A DNA stretch of 64,000 bases from Actinoplanes xinjiangensis (GTDB lineage: Bacteria > Actinomycetota > Actinomycetes > Mycobacteriales > Micromonosporaceae): NCBI RefSeq assembly GCF_003148685.1, contig NZ_QGGR01000008.1, positions 124,001 through 188,000 of the forward strand, given 5' to 3'. The translations under genes were made by a program, and so were the position numbers. Positions 7,478 to 16,995 of the stretch are shown here, one piece after another (position 1 is the stretch's first letter; each line of letters starts with the position of its first letter). The notes beneath the pieces were generated by a model. That model searched no databases, was not told where the DNA came from, and saw only the letters and a program-made list of their open reading frames with translations.

Positions 7478-8182
7478 ATGCCCGAGGACACCGCGCTCGA
7501 TCAGCTACGCCGTTGGCAGGAGTCCGGCGGGCGATGGAGCGTCCTGGCACGTGGCACCGGCACGGTGACGATCGCGCTGCTGACCTGCGACACCGGCGAG
7601 GAGGTCGACCGCATGTCGAGCGGCAGCCCGGCGCTGCTCGCGTACCTCGGCGAGCGCGACAGCAGCGAGGACGACCTGCCGGCCGCGGCCAGCCCGGTCC
7701 AGCGGCCGATGCCCGTCGTACGGGACCGCGACACCACCGGCAGGCCCCGCAACGCGCGGCCCCGCGACGCCCTCGGCCGTCCCCTGCCGTCGGGAGCCCC
7801 GGGCATCCCCACCATGCCGGACGATCTCGACCTCACACCCGCGGACGCACTCCTTCAGGCACAACGACTGCTGGACGACGGTCTGCCGTTCCACGCCCAC
7901 GAAGTCCTCGAAGCGGCCTGGAAGGCAGCGCCCGCCGACGAACGTGAACTGTGGCGCGGCCTTGCTCAACTGGCCGTCGGACTCACCCATGCGCACCGGG
8001 GCAACACCACCGGCGCCCAACGGCTGCTGCTGCGCTCGGCGGAGCGGATCGGTTCGTACGGACACCGGGCCCCCCACGGCATCGCGGCGGGCCGGTTGAG
8101 CACCTGGGCGCGCACGGAAGCCGCACGACTCGGCGGCGGCGACCCGGCCGGTGACGTCCCGATGCCGCGGCTCACCACCTGA
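7478..8182 (+). CDS. Fusion of a small actinobacterial domain with DUF309
   Basis: The product is 234 residues, ATG at 7478 after AGGAGGA. Residues 1-66 form a compact domain (LRRWQESGGRWSVLARG; TIALLTCDTGEEVDRM; PALLAYLGERDSSED) that I recall as a stand-alone short protein in actinobacteria. From about residue 80 a DUF309 protein begins: RDRDTTGRPRNARPRDALGR, then FHAHEVLEAAWK near residue 136 and a helical bundle. DUF309 has an unknown, possibly metal-binding, function. No stop or start signal separates the two halves. It is the last gene of the plus-strand stress cluster. Confidence 0.7.
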   Translation: MPEDTALDQLRRWQESGGRWSVLARGTGTVTIALLTCDTGEEVDRMSSGSPALLAYLGERDSSEDDLPAAASPVQRPMPVVRDRDTTGRPRNARPRDALGRPLPSGAPGIPTMPDDLDLTPADALLQAQRLLDDGLPFHAHEVLEAAWKAAPADERELWRGLAQLAVGLTHAHRGNTTGAQRLLLRSAERIGSYGHRAPHGIAAGRLSTWARTEAARLGGGDPAGDVPMPRLTT

Positions 8183-8204
8183 CCGGCCCGGCAGCCCGCA
8201 GCCG

Positions 8205-9548
8205 TCAGAGGATGCGGGGCAGTGGGGGCAGCGCCGGACGGTCGAGCCACTCCGAGAACAACTCGTCCAGGGAACCGGTCGTGTAGCGGGCGGCATGTTC
8301 GCGGAACTGGGCCGTCGTCACGGTCCGGTGCCGATGTTCGGCGACCCACGAACGCAGCAGCGAGAAGAACACCTGCTCACCGAGCTTCGCGCGCAGTGCG
8401 TGCAGGGTCAGCGCGCCACGCTTGTAGACGAGCGGGTCGAACATCCGGTCGACGCCGGGGTCGGCGACCACCACGTCGGCCGGGTAGGTGGAGAGCCAGG
8501 CGTGCCATCGGGCGGCGTGGGCGTTGGTGGACGGGCCACCGGAGGCACCGGACCACAACCATTCGGCGTACGTGGCGAAGCCCTCGTTGAGCCAGATGTG
8601 GCGCCAGTCGGCGACCGTGAGACTGTTGCCGAACCACTGATGGGCCAGTTCGTGCGCGGCCAGCCGCTCGTGGGTGCGCCGCCCGTCGAGGTGGTTGCGG
8701 CCGAACACGGCCATGCCCTGCGCCTCGACCGGGTCGTCCAGGTCGTCGTCGGCCACGACCACCACGTACTCCCGGAACGGGTACGGCCCGAACAGCCGCT
8801 GCATGGCCGCCATGATCTCGCCGTGCCGGCCGAAGTCGTGCCGGAGGACACCACGCAGCCGGGGGGTGATCGCGGCCCGCTGCGGCACCGGCCCGGACGC
8901 CAGCTCCACCATCTCGTAACGGCCGATCTGGACACTCATCAGGTACGGGGAGGTCGGCTCCTCACGCTCGTACACCCAGGTGGTGGTGCCGGCCCCCCGC
9001 CGCCGGGACACCAGGTCACCGGTGACCAGCACGGTGTACGCCGATGCCACGGTCAACGTGACCAGGAAGGACGCCTTGTCGTCGGGCCGGTCGTTGCACG
9101 GGAACCAGGACGGCGACCCGTTGGGCTGGCTGGCCACCAGCACCCCGTCGCTCAGTTCGTCCCAGCCGATCTCACCCCACCGGCCGGACACCGGGCCGGG
9201 CTTGCCGGCGTACCGGATCTCGGTCTTGAACGTCGCCCCGTAGCCGATCGGCCGCTCCGGTTTGATCCGCAGCTTGCCCGCCCGATGGTCGAACTTCGCC
9301 GGCCGTCCGTCCACCCGCACGTCCCGGACACTGAGCCGGGCGAGGTCGAGGCTGAACCGCGACAGCGGCTGGACAGCCCGCGCGGTGACGACCGCCCGGC
9401 CGGTCAGCCGGTTCGACACCACCCGGTAGTCCAGGTCGAGGTCGTAGTGCAGCACCCGGTAGCCGCCGTTGCCGTGTTCCGGCAGGTACGGATCGGTGGA
9501 ACGCTCGGCGCCCGGGGTGGCGTCGAGCGGGATGCCCGGTGGGGTCAT
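8205..9548 (-). CDS. M1-family zinc metallopeptidase
   Basis: The product is 447 residues. The zinc site is HELAHQWFGN near residue 295 with the third ligand in NEGFATYAEW about 19 residues later. An upstream AQGMAVFGRN stands where M1 aminopeptidases carry their exopeptidase loop, so the usual GAMEN is not conserved. The C-terminal ERAP-like domain is missing, giving a short two-domain form. No signal peptide is seen, so it is probably cytoplasmic. Its ATG overlaps the stop of the NRPS-like gene (ATGA at 9545-9548), so the two proteins are made together. A role in maturing or degrading the NRPS-like product is possible but unproven. Confidence 0.88.
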   Translation of the reverse strand: MTPPGIPLDATPGAERSTDPYLPEHGNGGYRVLHYDLDLDYRVVSNRLTGRAVVTARAVQPLSRFSLDLARLSVRDVRVDGRPAKFDHRAGKLRIKPERPIGYGATFKTEIRYAGKPGPVSGRWGEIGWDELSDGVLVASQPNGSPSWFPCNDRPDDKASFLVTLTVASAYTVLVTGDLVSRRRGAGTTTWVYEREEPTSPYLMSVQIGRYEMVELASGPVPQRAAITPRLRGVLRHDFGRHGEIMAAMQRLFGPYPFREYVVVVADDDLDDPVEAQGMAVFGRNHLDGRRTHERLAAHELAHQWFGNSLTVADWRHIWLNEGFATYAEWLWSGASGGPSTNAHAARWHAWLSTYPADVVVADPGVDRMFDPLVYKRGALTLHALRAKLGEQVFFSLLRSWVAEHRHRTVTTAQFREHAARYTTGSLDELFSEWLDRPALPPLPRIL

Positions 9549-12500
9549 ACCCGGCGAGAGACCGTCGCCGGCCAGGTCGCGACCGGGTTGCCCAGCCAGC
9601 GGCTGTCGTCGGGCACCGCGTCACCGCGGGTGACGAGCGAGCCGGGGCCCACGGTGGTACGGGCGCCGATGCTGGCGCCGGGCAGCACGATCCCGTGCGG
9701 GCCGAGCGTCGCGCCCGCGCCCAGGGTGACCTCATCCATGCTCATGATCCGATCATGGAACAGATGGGTCTGAACAACACACCCCCGGTTGACGGTCGCG
9801 CCGTCACCGAGACGGACGAGATCGAACTCGGGCAGCCAGAGCGTCTCCAGCCACACACCGCGGCCGATGCGCACCCCGAGCGTACGCAGCCACCAGGTCA
9901 GCAGCGGGGTACCGGACGCGAACCGGAACAGCCACGGCGCGGCGAGCACCTCCACGAACGTGTCGGCCAGCTCGTTGCGCCACACGAACGACGTCCACAG
10001 CGCCCGCTCACCGGCCCGGAACCGGCCGACCAGCAGCCACTTCGCGGCGGTGGCGAGCAGCGCCCCGGTGATCCCGGCGGCGAACAGCACCGGCCCGGCG
10101 GCGAGCACGGCCGCCCACCCGCCGGCGGTACGCCACACGAAGGTCAGGGCGGCCAGCACCAGGACCGCCAGCGCACCGGCGCAGATCACCGGCACGATCC
10201 GGCACAGCTCGACGGCGGCCCGCGCCACCTTCAGGCGCAGCGGCGGTTCGAAGGTACGGCCGGCGTCGGCGGTCTCCACGATCCGGCGCAGCGGCATCGG
10301 CGGGGCACCCAGCCACGACGAACCCTTCTTGGCCTTGTGCGGCGCCGACGACAGCACCCCGACCAGGCCGCGTTTGGGCACCGACCGGCCGGGCGCGGCC
10401 ATCCCGGAGTTACCGAGGAACGCCTGCTTGCCGATCCGGGCCGGAGCGACCCGCAGCCAGCCGTGGTCGAGTTCGTAGGTGGCGACCATCGTGTCGTCGG
10501 CCAGGAACGCGTGGTCGTCGACGGTCGTCATCGCCGGGACCGCGAGCACCGTGGAGATCTCCACCCCGCGCCCGACCCTGGCACCGAGCAGCCGCAGCCA
10601 GACCGGCGTGAACAGGCTGGAGTAGATCGGGAACAGCGCCACCCGGGCCATGCCCATCAGGTGCTCGGTCGTCCACACCTGCCACGCCACCCGCCCCTGG
10701 ACGGGGTGGAACCCGGTGCGCAGGCCGATGCTGAGCAGCCGCACGAACACCAGAACAAGAAGGGCATAACCGAGGAGGTACGCGACCACGGCGCCCGGAA
10801 CGGCGATCAGCAGCGCCGTCGTCGACGGGTGGACGGACGCCCAGCCGAGCAGCGCCAGCGCCGGCAGCGCGGACGCGACCGGAAGCAGGCCCAGCAGCTG
10901 CGCCGTCAGGCTGTAGGCGGCCACCCACGAGCGGGCGCCCAGCCGGGACCGGTCCGGACGGTGCGCCGGCCACGTCGTGGCACCCTTACCGGTGACCGGG
11001 ACGGCCGGGGAACCGGCCCAGCGCTGGTTCGCCGGCACGGCCCCGGTGACGGTCGACCCGGCGGCGATCTTCGCACCCTTGCCGACCCGTGCACCGGGCA
11101 TCAGCGTGCTGCGCGCACCGACCCGGCCGCCCGCACCGACCCGGACCGCGCCGACCCGCACCACGTCGCCGTCGACCCAGTAGCCGGACAGGTCGACCTC
11201 CGGCTCGATGGCCGCACCCCGGCCGAGGCGCAGCAGCCCGGTGACCGGCGGCGCCGAGTGCAGGTCGACGTCGCGGCCGATACGGGCACCGAGCAGTTTC
11301 GCGTACGTGGTCATCCAGCCCGCCCCGCCGATGCCGGTCGCACCGGTCACCTCGGCGAACCGTTCGGCCGCCCACAACCGCAGGTGCACGCCGCCACCCC
11401 GCGGGTACTCCCCCGGGCCGACCCCGCGCAGCAGCAGCCGGGCCACGCCGGCGGCCATGACGACCCGTCCCGGTGGGCTGAACAACGGCAGCCACGCCGC
11501 CACGATCCACCACCAGGAGACCGCCGGCGCCAGCGACACGACCTTGCCCAGCGCGGCCAGCACGGTGAGCCAGCGCAGCCCGACGAGCGCCAGCATCGGC
11601 AGCATCAGCAACAGTTGCAGGAATCCGGCGCGGCGGGGCGTGGGCCGTACGTCGCGGCGGACCGTCGTCTCGGTGTCGAGACCGTCGAGGATCGCGGCCA
11701 TCTCGGCCAGCCGCGGGTTCTGGTAGACGTCGGCCACCGACACCCGCGGATGGGTCCGCCGGATCCAGCCCACCAGCTGCGCCGCGTTCAGACTGCTGCC
11801 ACCGCTGCTGAAGAAGTCGGCACCGGCCTCGGCCGGGCGGACCCCGAGGATCTCCTCCCAGCCGCCGGCCAGCCACTCCTGCGCCGGGGTCAGCTCCCCG
11901 GCTCCGGGTGTGCCGACGGCGAGCGGCCACGGCAGCGCGGCCCGGTCCACCTTGCCCGAGGTGCGGGTCGGCAGCGCGTCGACCACCGCCAGCAGCGGGA
12001 CGAGCGCGGCCGGCAGCTGTTCACGGATGCGGGCGGTGGCGCCCGCCAGGTCGAAGGCGGTGGCGTCGTGCGGCACCAGGTAGCCGACCAGGAGCTGATT
12101 GCCGGCGGCGGTGCGTTTCACCGCGGCGGCCGCCCCGGCCACGCCGGGCAGCGCCTGGAGGGCGGCGTCCACCTCACCCAGCTCGATCCGGCGGCCACCG
12201 AGTTTGACCTGCTCGTCGCCGCGGCCGAGGAAGAGCAGCCCCTCGGGTTCGGCGCGGACGATGTCACCGCTGCGGTAGGCACGCGCCCAGTCCAGGGCGG
12301 GCAGCGCCGCGAACTTCTCGGCGTCCTTGGCCGCGTCCAGGTAGCGGGCCAGGCCGACACCGCCGATCACCAGCTCCCCGGTCTCACCCATGGGGACCGG
12401 CTCACCGGACGCGTCGACGACGGCGAGTTCCCAGCCGGCCAGCGGCAGGCCGATCCGGACCGGACCGGTACCGGTGAGCCGGGCGGCGCAGGCCACCACG

Positions 12501-13441
12501 GTCGCCTCGGTCGGGCCGTACGTGTTCCACACTTCACGTCCCTCGACGGCCAGCCGCTCGGCCAGCTCGGGCGGGCACGCCTCACCACCGAAGATCAGCA
12601 GCCGGACGTCCTCCAGGGCCTCGGCCGGCCACAGCGCCGCCAGCGTCGGCACCGTCGACACCACGGTGATGCGCTGCTCGGCCAGCCACGGGCCCAGGTC
12701 GACGCCGCTGCGCACCAGCGACCGCGCGGCCGGCACCAGGCAGGCGCCGTGCCGCCAGGCGAGCCACATCTCCTCGCAGGACGCGTCGAACGCCACCGAC
12801 AGGCCGGCCAGCACCCGGTCGGCCGGGCCGAGCGGCTCCACGTCGTCGTCGGCGAGGAACAGCTGCGCCTCGGCGTCCACGAACGCGGCGGCGGCGCCGT
12901 GCGAGACCGCCACCCCCTTCGGGGTGCCGGTGGATCCGGAGGTGAAGATGATCCAGGCGTCGTCGGCCGGTTCCGGTCGTCCGGTCGCACCCCCGGGGGT
13001 ACGCCGTACCGAGACGCTCAGCCCGTCACCGAGGACCGCACACACGTCCGCCTCGGCGAAGACCAGCTCGGCACGTTCCTCGGGGTCGTCGGCGTCGACC
13101 GGCACGTACGCCGCGCCGGCCGCCAGCACACCGAGGATCGCCAGGTACAGGTCGGCCGTACCGGAGGCGATCCGGATGCCCACCCGGTCACCGACCCCGA
13201 TCCCGTGGCCGCTCAGGGTGGCCCGCAGCGTCTCGACCTCGACGGCGAGCTGCCGATACGTCAGCCTCGTCACGCCGGTGTCGATCGCCGGGGCGCCCGC
13301 GTGGGTCTCCACGGTCGCGTCGAGGACGTCGATCAGGGTGCGGCGGATCGGGGCGGAACGGGACCGGAACACCGCCGGAGCCTCCGGCGCGAATTCCAGC
13401 TCGGGCAGTTCGATCAGTCGCAGATCGGTCGTCACGGTCAC
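9545..13441 (-). CDS. Pls/PosA-type NRPS-like protein: adenylation, carrier, membrane and left-handed beta-helix domains
   Basis: The product is 1298 residues, GTG start with GGAG upstream. The adenylation domain covers about residues 30-500: IIFTSGSTGTPKG, NTYGPTEATVVAC, YRSGDIV, GRGDEQVKLGGRRIELGE and PTRTSGKVDRAALPW. A carrier domain with FFSSGGSSLNAAQ follows near 550. The rest alternates hydrophobic segments with hexapeptide-repeat acyltransferase-like blocks (for example VRVGAVRVGAGGRVGARS; GAGATLGPHGIVLPGASIGA). This is the organisation of the Pls/PosA family related to poly-lysine synthetase, in which a membrane-bound enzyme activates and polymerises or transfers an amino acid. Residue specificity cannot be read by eye. 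No separate condensation domain is visible. It is coupled to the M1 peptidase downstream. Confidence 0.88.
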   Translation of the reverse strand: MTVTTDLRLIELPELEFAPEAPAVFRSRSAPIRRTLIDVLDATVETHAGAPAIDTGVTRLTYRQLAVEVETLRATLSGHGIGVGDRVGIRIASGTADLYLAILGVLAAGAAYVPVDADDPEERAELVFAEADVCAVLGDGLSVSVRRTPGGATGRPEPADDAWIIFTSGSTGTPKGVAVSHGAAAAFVDAEAQLFLADDDVEPLGPADRVLAGLSVAFDASCEEMWLAWRHGACLVPAARSLVRSGVDLGPWLAEQRITVVSTVPTLAALWPAEALEDVRLLIFGGEACPPELAERLAVEGREVWNTYGPTEATVVACAARLTGTGPVRIGLPLAGWELAVVDASGEPVPMGETGELVIGGVGLARYLDAAKDAEKFAALPALDWARAYRSGDIVRAEPEGLLFLGRGDEQVKLGGRRIELGEVDAALQALPGVAGAAAAVKRTAAGNQLLVGYLVPHDATAFDLAGATARIREQLPAALVPLLAVVDALPTRTSGKVDRAALPWPLAVGTPGAGELTPAQEWLAGGWEEILGVRPAEAGADFFSSGGSSLNAAQLVGWIRRTHPRVSVADVYQNPRLAEMAAILDGLDTETTVRRDVRPTPRRAGFLQLLLMLPMLALVGLRWLTVLAALGKVVSLAPAVSWWWIVAAWLPLFSPPGRVVMAAGVARLLLRGVGPGEYPRGGGVHLRLWAAERFAEVTGATGIGGAGWMTTYAKLLGARIGRDVDLHSAPPVTGLLRLGRGAAIEPEVDLSGYWVDGDVVRVGAVRVGAGGRVGARSTLMPGARVGKGAKIAAGSTVTGAVPANQRWAGSPAVPVTGKGATTWPAHRPDRSRLGARSWVAAYSLTAQLLGLLPVASALPALALLGWASVHPSTTALLIAVPGAVVAYLLGYALLVLVFVRLLSIGLRTGFHPVQGRVAWQVWTTEHLMGMARVALFPIYSSLFTPVWLRLLGARVGRGVEISTVLAVPAMTTVDDHAFLADDTMVATYELDHGWLRVAPARIGKQAFLGNSGMAAPGRSVPKRGLVGVLSSAPHKAKKGSSWLGAPPMPLRRIVETADAGRTFEPPLRLKVARAAVELCRIVPVICAGALAVLVLAALTFVWRTAGGWAAVLAAGPVLFAAGITGALLATAAKWLLVGRFRAGERALWTSFVWRNELADTFVEVLAAPWLFRFASGTPLLTWWLRTLGVRIGRGVWLETLWLPEFDLVRLGDGATVNRGCVVQTHLFHDRIMSMDEVTLGAGATLGPHGIVLPGASIGARTTVGPGSLVTRGDAVPDDSRWLGNPVATWPATVSRRV

Positions 13442-13544
13442 CTAGCGCGCTCCACTTCCACCACCGGTTCCGCGTCGGCGTCCGCGGCAACCTTCGAAAC
13501 TACGAGGTGGGAACAGGAATTAACGGTCGAATGGCGTAGACGTG

Positions 13545-13560
13545 TTGATGGACACATCAA
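13545..13560. promoter_or_regulatory. Short dyad between diguanylate cyclase and NRPS-like gene
   Basis: TTGATG (13545-13550) and CATCAA (13555-13560) form a perfect inverted repeat around GACA. It lies about 100 bases upstream of the NRPS-like gene and 39 bases beyond the 3' end of the diguanylate cyclase gene on the same strand. It may be an operator or a weak terminator; there is no T-run. Confidence 0.25.
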
Positions 13561-13598
13561 TGACCGTCCACACGCACGGGACGCCGTCACCCGAACGG

Positions 13599-15248
13599 TC
13601 AGCCCGCGTACACCCGATTGCGGCCGCCCCGTTTCGCCTCATAGAGGCGCTGGTCGGCACAGCTCAGGGCATCCGGCAGCGCCGCCGGGCCGGCCACCTC
13701 GGCGAGGCCGAGACTGATGGTCACGGTCAGACCCGCCTCGATCGCATCCCACGGGTACGCCGCCACCCGCGCCCGCAACAGTTCGCACCGCGCCCGCGCG
13801 TCCTCGATCCCGGAACCGTGCAGCGCGATCAGGAACTCCTCGCCGCCGAACCGGGCCACCAGATCGGTCTCCCCGATCCCGTCCAGCAGGATCACCGCGA
13901 TCCGCCGCAGCACCTCGTCCCCGATGAAGTGGCCGAACTGATCGTTGACCCGCTTGAACAGGTCGACGTCGGCGACCGCCACACAGACCGGGCCACCGGC
14001 CGCGACCAGCTTCGGCAGCCGGTCGTCGGCCGACCGCCGGTTCGGCAGACCGGTCAGCGCGTCCTCGGTCGCCTGCCGCTGCCACAGCACGTTGTCGGCG
14101 GCCAGCTCGGCGCTGCGGGCCCGGTGCAGTTCCGTCTCCAGACGCGCGTTCTCCGCCTCCAGCCGCATGTTGTCCAGCTCGAAGTGGTGCGCCGCCATCC
14201 GCGCCCGCGCCGCGGCGACCTGATTGTGCAACTCACGTTCCAGGTCGTGGAAGTCGCGGTAGTAGGCCAGCGCCGCCACGAAATCACCGATCCGCTCATG
14301 GGCCTCGGACAACTCCCGCGAGATCTCCATCGCCATCGGCTTCTCGCCCGCCAGATGGGCGCGATCCAGCGCCAGTCGCAAACCCTCGATCGCCTCGGCG
14401 TGCTCACCGCGCATCAGCCGGACCCGGGCCTGATGCTGCAGGGCCGCCGACTCCAGCGACCGGTAGCCGGCCCGGACCGCGATCAGCCGCGAATCCTCGA
14501 TCAGCCGGGCCGCCCCGTCGAGGTCACCGGCGAGCGCCAGCAGCATCCCGTAGTTGTCCAGACTCATCGCCTGCCGGTACGGATGGTCGGCCTCCAGCGC
14601 CAGGCGCAGCGCCTCCGCCACGTAGCCCAGCGCACCGGTCAGCACCCGTTCGGCGGCCTCCGCCTCGCCCCGGCCCCGCAGACGCGGCACCTCGTACACC
14701 GCGTTGTCGCTGACGTTGTTGAGAATGCAGAACCGGGCCTCGGCGTTCATCCCGTCGGCCATGTCCAGCGCCAGCATCAGGCAGGCGGTGCCCAGCTCGC
14801 GGTCGCCCATGCTGCCGTGCACCACACCGGTCCGGTTGTGCACCCAGTACAGCAGCTCCCGGTCGCCCAGAGCATGCGCGATGTCCCGGGCGGTGGCCAG
14901 CACACCCAGCGCCTCGTCGTGCATGCCCAGCTCCATCAGCGGCATCGCCTGAAGGGTGAGCACATCACACAGACCGACCCGGTCGCCGAGTGAGTCCAGC
15001 AGCACGGCCGCCTCACGACAGGCGGCGATCGCCTCCTCCTGCCGCCCCACCCGCATGAGCTGGTTGGCCAGCGACCGCAGCGCCGCCGCCTCACCCGCGC
15101 CGTCACCGTCCGAGGCCGCCCGGTCCGCGGCCGCCCGGGCCAGCTCGCACCCGGCCCGGTAGTCACCGGCCAACCGCTTCTCCTCGGCGCGCTCCAACAG
15201 GACATGAACCGGCTGGAAGTCGCTGCCGGCGACGTTCACCGTGGTCAA
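13599..15248 (-). CDS. TPR-domain diguanylate cyclase (GGEEF)
   Basis: The product is about 549 residues. Residues 1-390 are helical TPR-like repeats, followed by a coiled helix (RLEAENARLETELHRAR) and a GGDEF domain from about 420. The active-site loop is RFGGEEF near residue 468, with DLFKRVNDQFGH and LTGLPNRRSAD before it, so synthesis of cyclic di-GMP is expected. The inhibitory I-site RxxD is replaced by GETD, suggesting no product feedback there. The TTG at 15248 is preferred because GGGAGGA stands just before it. No membrane segment is present. A paralogue lies at 42778-44412. Confidence 0.87.
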   Translation of the reverse strand: MTTVNVAGSDFQPVHVLLERAEEKRLAGDYRAGCELARAAADRAASDGDGAGEAAALRSLANQLMRVGRQEEAIAACREAAVLLDSLGDRVGLCDVLTLQAMPLMELGMHDEALGVLATARDIAHALGDRELLYWVHNRTGVVHGSMGDRELGTACLMLALDMADGMNAEARFCILNNVSDNAVYEVPRLRGRGEAEAAERVLTGALGYVAEALRLALEADHPYRQAMSLDNYGMLLALAGDLDGAARLIEDSRLIAVRAGYRSLESAALQHQARVRLMRGEHAEAIEGLRLALDRAHLAGEKPMAMEISRELSEAHERIGDFVAALAYYRDFHDLERELHNQVAAARARMAAHHFELDNMRLEAENARLETELHRARSAELAADNVLWQRQATEDALTGLPNRRSADDRLPKLVAAGGPVCVAVADVDLFKRVNDQFGHFIGDEVLRRIAVILLDGIGETDLVARFGGEEFLIALHGSGIEDARARCELLRARVAAYPWDAIEAGLTVTISLGLAEVAGPAALPDALSCADQRLYEAKRGGRNRVYAG

Positions 15249-15500
15249 GCCGTCCTCCCTCAACCCCGGGACCGCGTGGCCACCGATCAGGCATGGGTAC
15301 GCATCGGCCCACCCGCCCCGATCATGAGGACTTGACGCCGCCCAGAATAGGACGCCCCGCCCCGCACGGGACAGATCCCCGTCACGATTCCAGAGCACGC
15401 GGGAGTTCGTACGCCCGGTCATGGACGCCGGCCGGTTCCTGCCGCATCCTCGCCTCCCTTCACCGGCGTTTTCGGCGGGCGCTCTTCGGCGGCGCGGGCT

Positions 15501-16049
15501 TCAGATCTCCAGCCGCAGTCCCGGCCAGCGGTCGAGCCATCCCTTGGCCTCCACACGGCGCCGGATCGTCGCCCGGCCCGCCTCGTTCCTGAAGGCCGGT
15601 GACGGGCGGACGACCATTCCCACAAGGTCGGCCGGCCCATGGCCGCAGACCAGGCGCACAGAGTCGCCCCGCAAAGTGACCGCCACGCAGGTCGCCGTCT
15701 CGGGCCAGCGCGATATCGCGTCCAGGGTGGATGCATAGGGCTCATCGCCGTTGTGCAGATGCATTCGCGCCTGATTACGGATCTCCCACGGCACGTCCGG
15801 CAGGATCTCCGCGGCCCGGGCCTCGGCGCGTACGTCCTCGCCCGGGTCCAGCCTGTCCGGGTCGAAGTAGACGACATCGACGTCCCGCTCCGGCAAGGCG
15901 GGGAGATCACCGATCGCGTCCCAGATCCGGTTGCGGACGAACCCGGCCCCGATCCACCAGTCCGGCAACCCGAGGCCGGCCGCAGCCCGGAGGACCCGCA
16001 CAGCCCCCGGGTCGGACTCGATCACGTTCACCATGTCGTATGCGCTCAT
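15501..16049 (-). CDS. Nucleotidyltransferase-family protein (NTP_transf_6, DUF925)
   Basis: The product is 182 residues. WWIGAGFVRNRIWD near residue 35 is followed by the paired acidic motif DVDVVYFD, matching the NTP_transf_6 group of the nucleotidyltransferase superfamily. Reading MSAYDM as the start fits family length; an in-frame GTG two codons upstream is possible. The ribosome site is weak. The family has no firm biochemical role. It is transcribed alone between two minus-strand genes. Confidence 0.75.
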   Translation of the reverse strand: MSAYDMVNVIESDPGAVRVLRAAAGLGLPDWWIGAGFVRNRIWDAIGDLPALPERDVDVVYFDPDRLDPGEDVRAEARAAEILPDVPWEIRNQARMHLHNGDEPYASTLDAISRWPETATCVAVTLRGDSVRLVCGHGPADLVGMVVRPSPAFRNEAGRATIRRRVEAKGWLDRWPGLRLEI

Positions 16050-16216
16050 GACCACGCCAGCGACCCTAGATCAGCGGTTCTCTCCGCCCCACCGGGCCCT
16101 TATCGGTGATGCCGCCGCGCCCGGAAGTCCCGGCGTGCGCCCGCTGTGCATGTCGCCTCACCCCGTGAAGTCCCTGGTGCGCGTGACCGGCCTCAGTGGC
16201 GGCGCCGGCCGACATC

Positions 16217-16729
16217 TCAGACGGTGGGCGTGTTCGTGAGCGCAGCGCCGCGCGAACGCAGGACTGCCAACAACCGGTCCTGTTCGGTCGCGGCCAGATC
16301 GGCGGTCGGGATACTGGACATCCGAAGCTTGCTGTCGGAGAGCCCCTGGTGCGGAATCAGAATCTGGCCGCGCGCCCGACGCACCGTTCTGATCGCCGAC
16401 CAGGGCAGTGTGTTCGACTCGAAGCCATGGACGGTGTGCACACCCGCGGCGTCGATCCGGTAGGCGATCGGCCCTCCGATCGTGTGGGCATTCCGCGCCA
16501 CGGCCTGCCGCGGCACCACGACCAGCAGGAACGCCATACCGACAACGCCGCCGACGAGCACGGGCCGCACCCAGCCGCCCGGATTGCCCGCCAGGTGCAA
16601 CAGCGCGGCGATGGCCGGCGTGGCCGCCCCGGCCCCTACCACGATCGGGAGCAAAGTACGCCGTACCAGCGCTCTCGTCAGTTTCGGGTCCGTCCGGACT
16701 TGAAAGGTCAGCTGCCCCGTGTCTTCCAA
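16217..16729 (-). CDS. Small membrane protein, YcxB-like
   Basis: About 170 residues from a TTG start. Two transmembrane helices (RTLLPIVVGAGAATPAIAAL; VLVGGVVGMAFLLVVVP) are followed by a cytoplasmic beta-rich domain (YRIDAAGVHTVHGFESNTL; WSAIRTVRRARG), the pattern of YcxB-like proteins. The start is uncertain: the frame stays open to a GTG at 16891, but the added residues have no family character. No clear ribosome site precedes the TTG. Function is unknown. Confidence 0.5.
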   Translation of the reverse strand: MEDTGQLTFQVRTDPKLTRALVRRTLLPIVVGAGAATPAIAALLHLAGNPGGWVRPVLVGGVVGMAFLLVVVPRQAVARNAHTIGGPIAYRIDAAGVHTVHGFESNTLPWSAIRTVRRARGQILIPHQGLSDSKLRMSSIPTADLAATEQDRLLAVLRSRGAALTNTPTV

Positions 16730-16995
16730 GCGAGCATCATAGAGACGATCTTGTCTGCCTCTCCGGGAGAGGTTCGAGGACGAGTATCGGGAAGTACGCC
16801 GCCGAGCCTCCGGCGTCAGCGGCTGTTGCCCTGCGATGGCTGTGCCGGTCCAGGAACCGTGAGCCGTGGCGGTCTCTGAACGGCCCCACACGATCCGGCA
16901 TCACCGCCGGTTCGCCTCGGCTGATCGGATGGAACCGGACGATGATCGGCTATTTCCATGGGCGCCGGACCGTGCGCGGCGCCTAGGAAGGAGCC

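Noticed and set aside
9539..13717. Very long plus-strand open frame
   Set aside because: It is antisense to the NRPS-like gene, rich in Gln/Arg/His/Pro and without domain signals; a GC-bias artefact.
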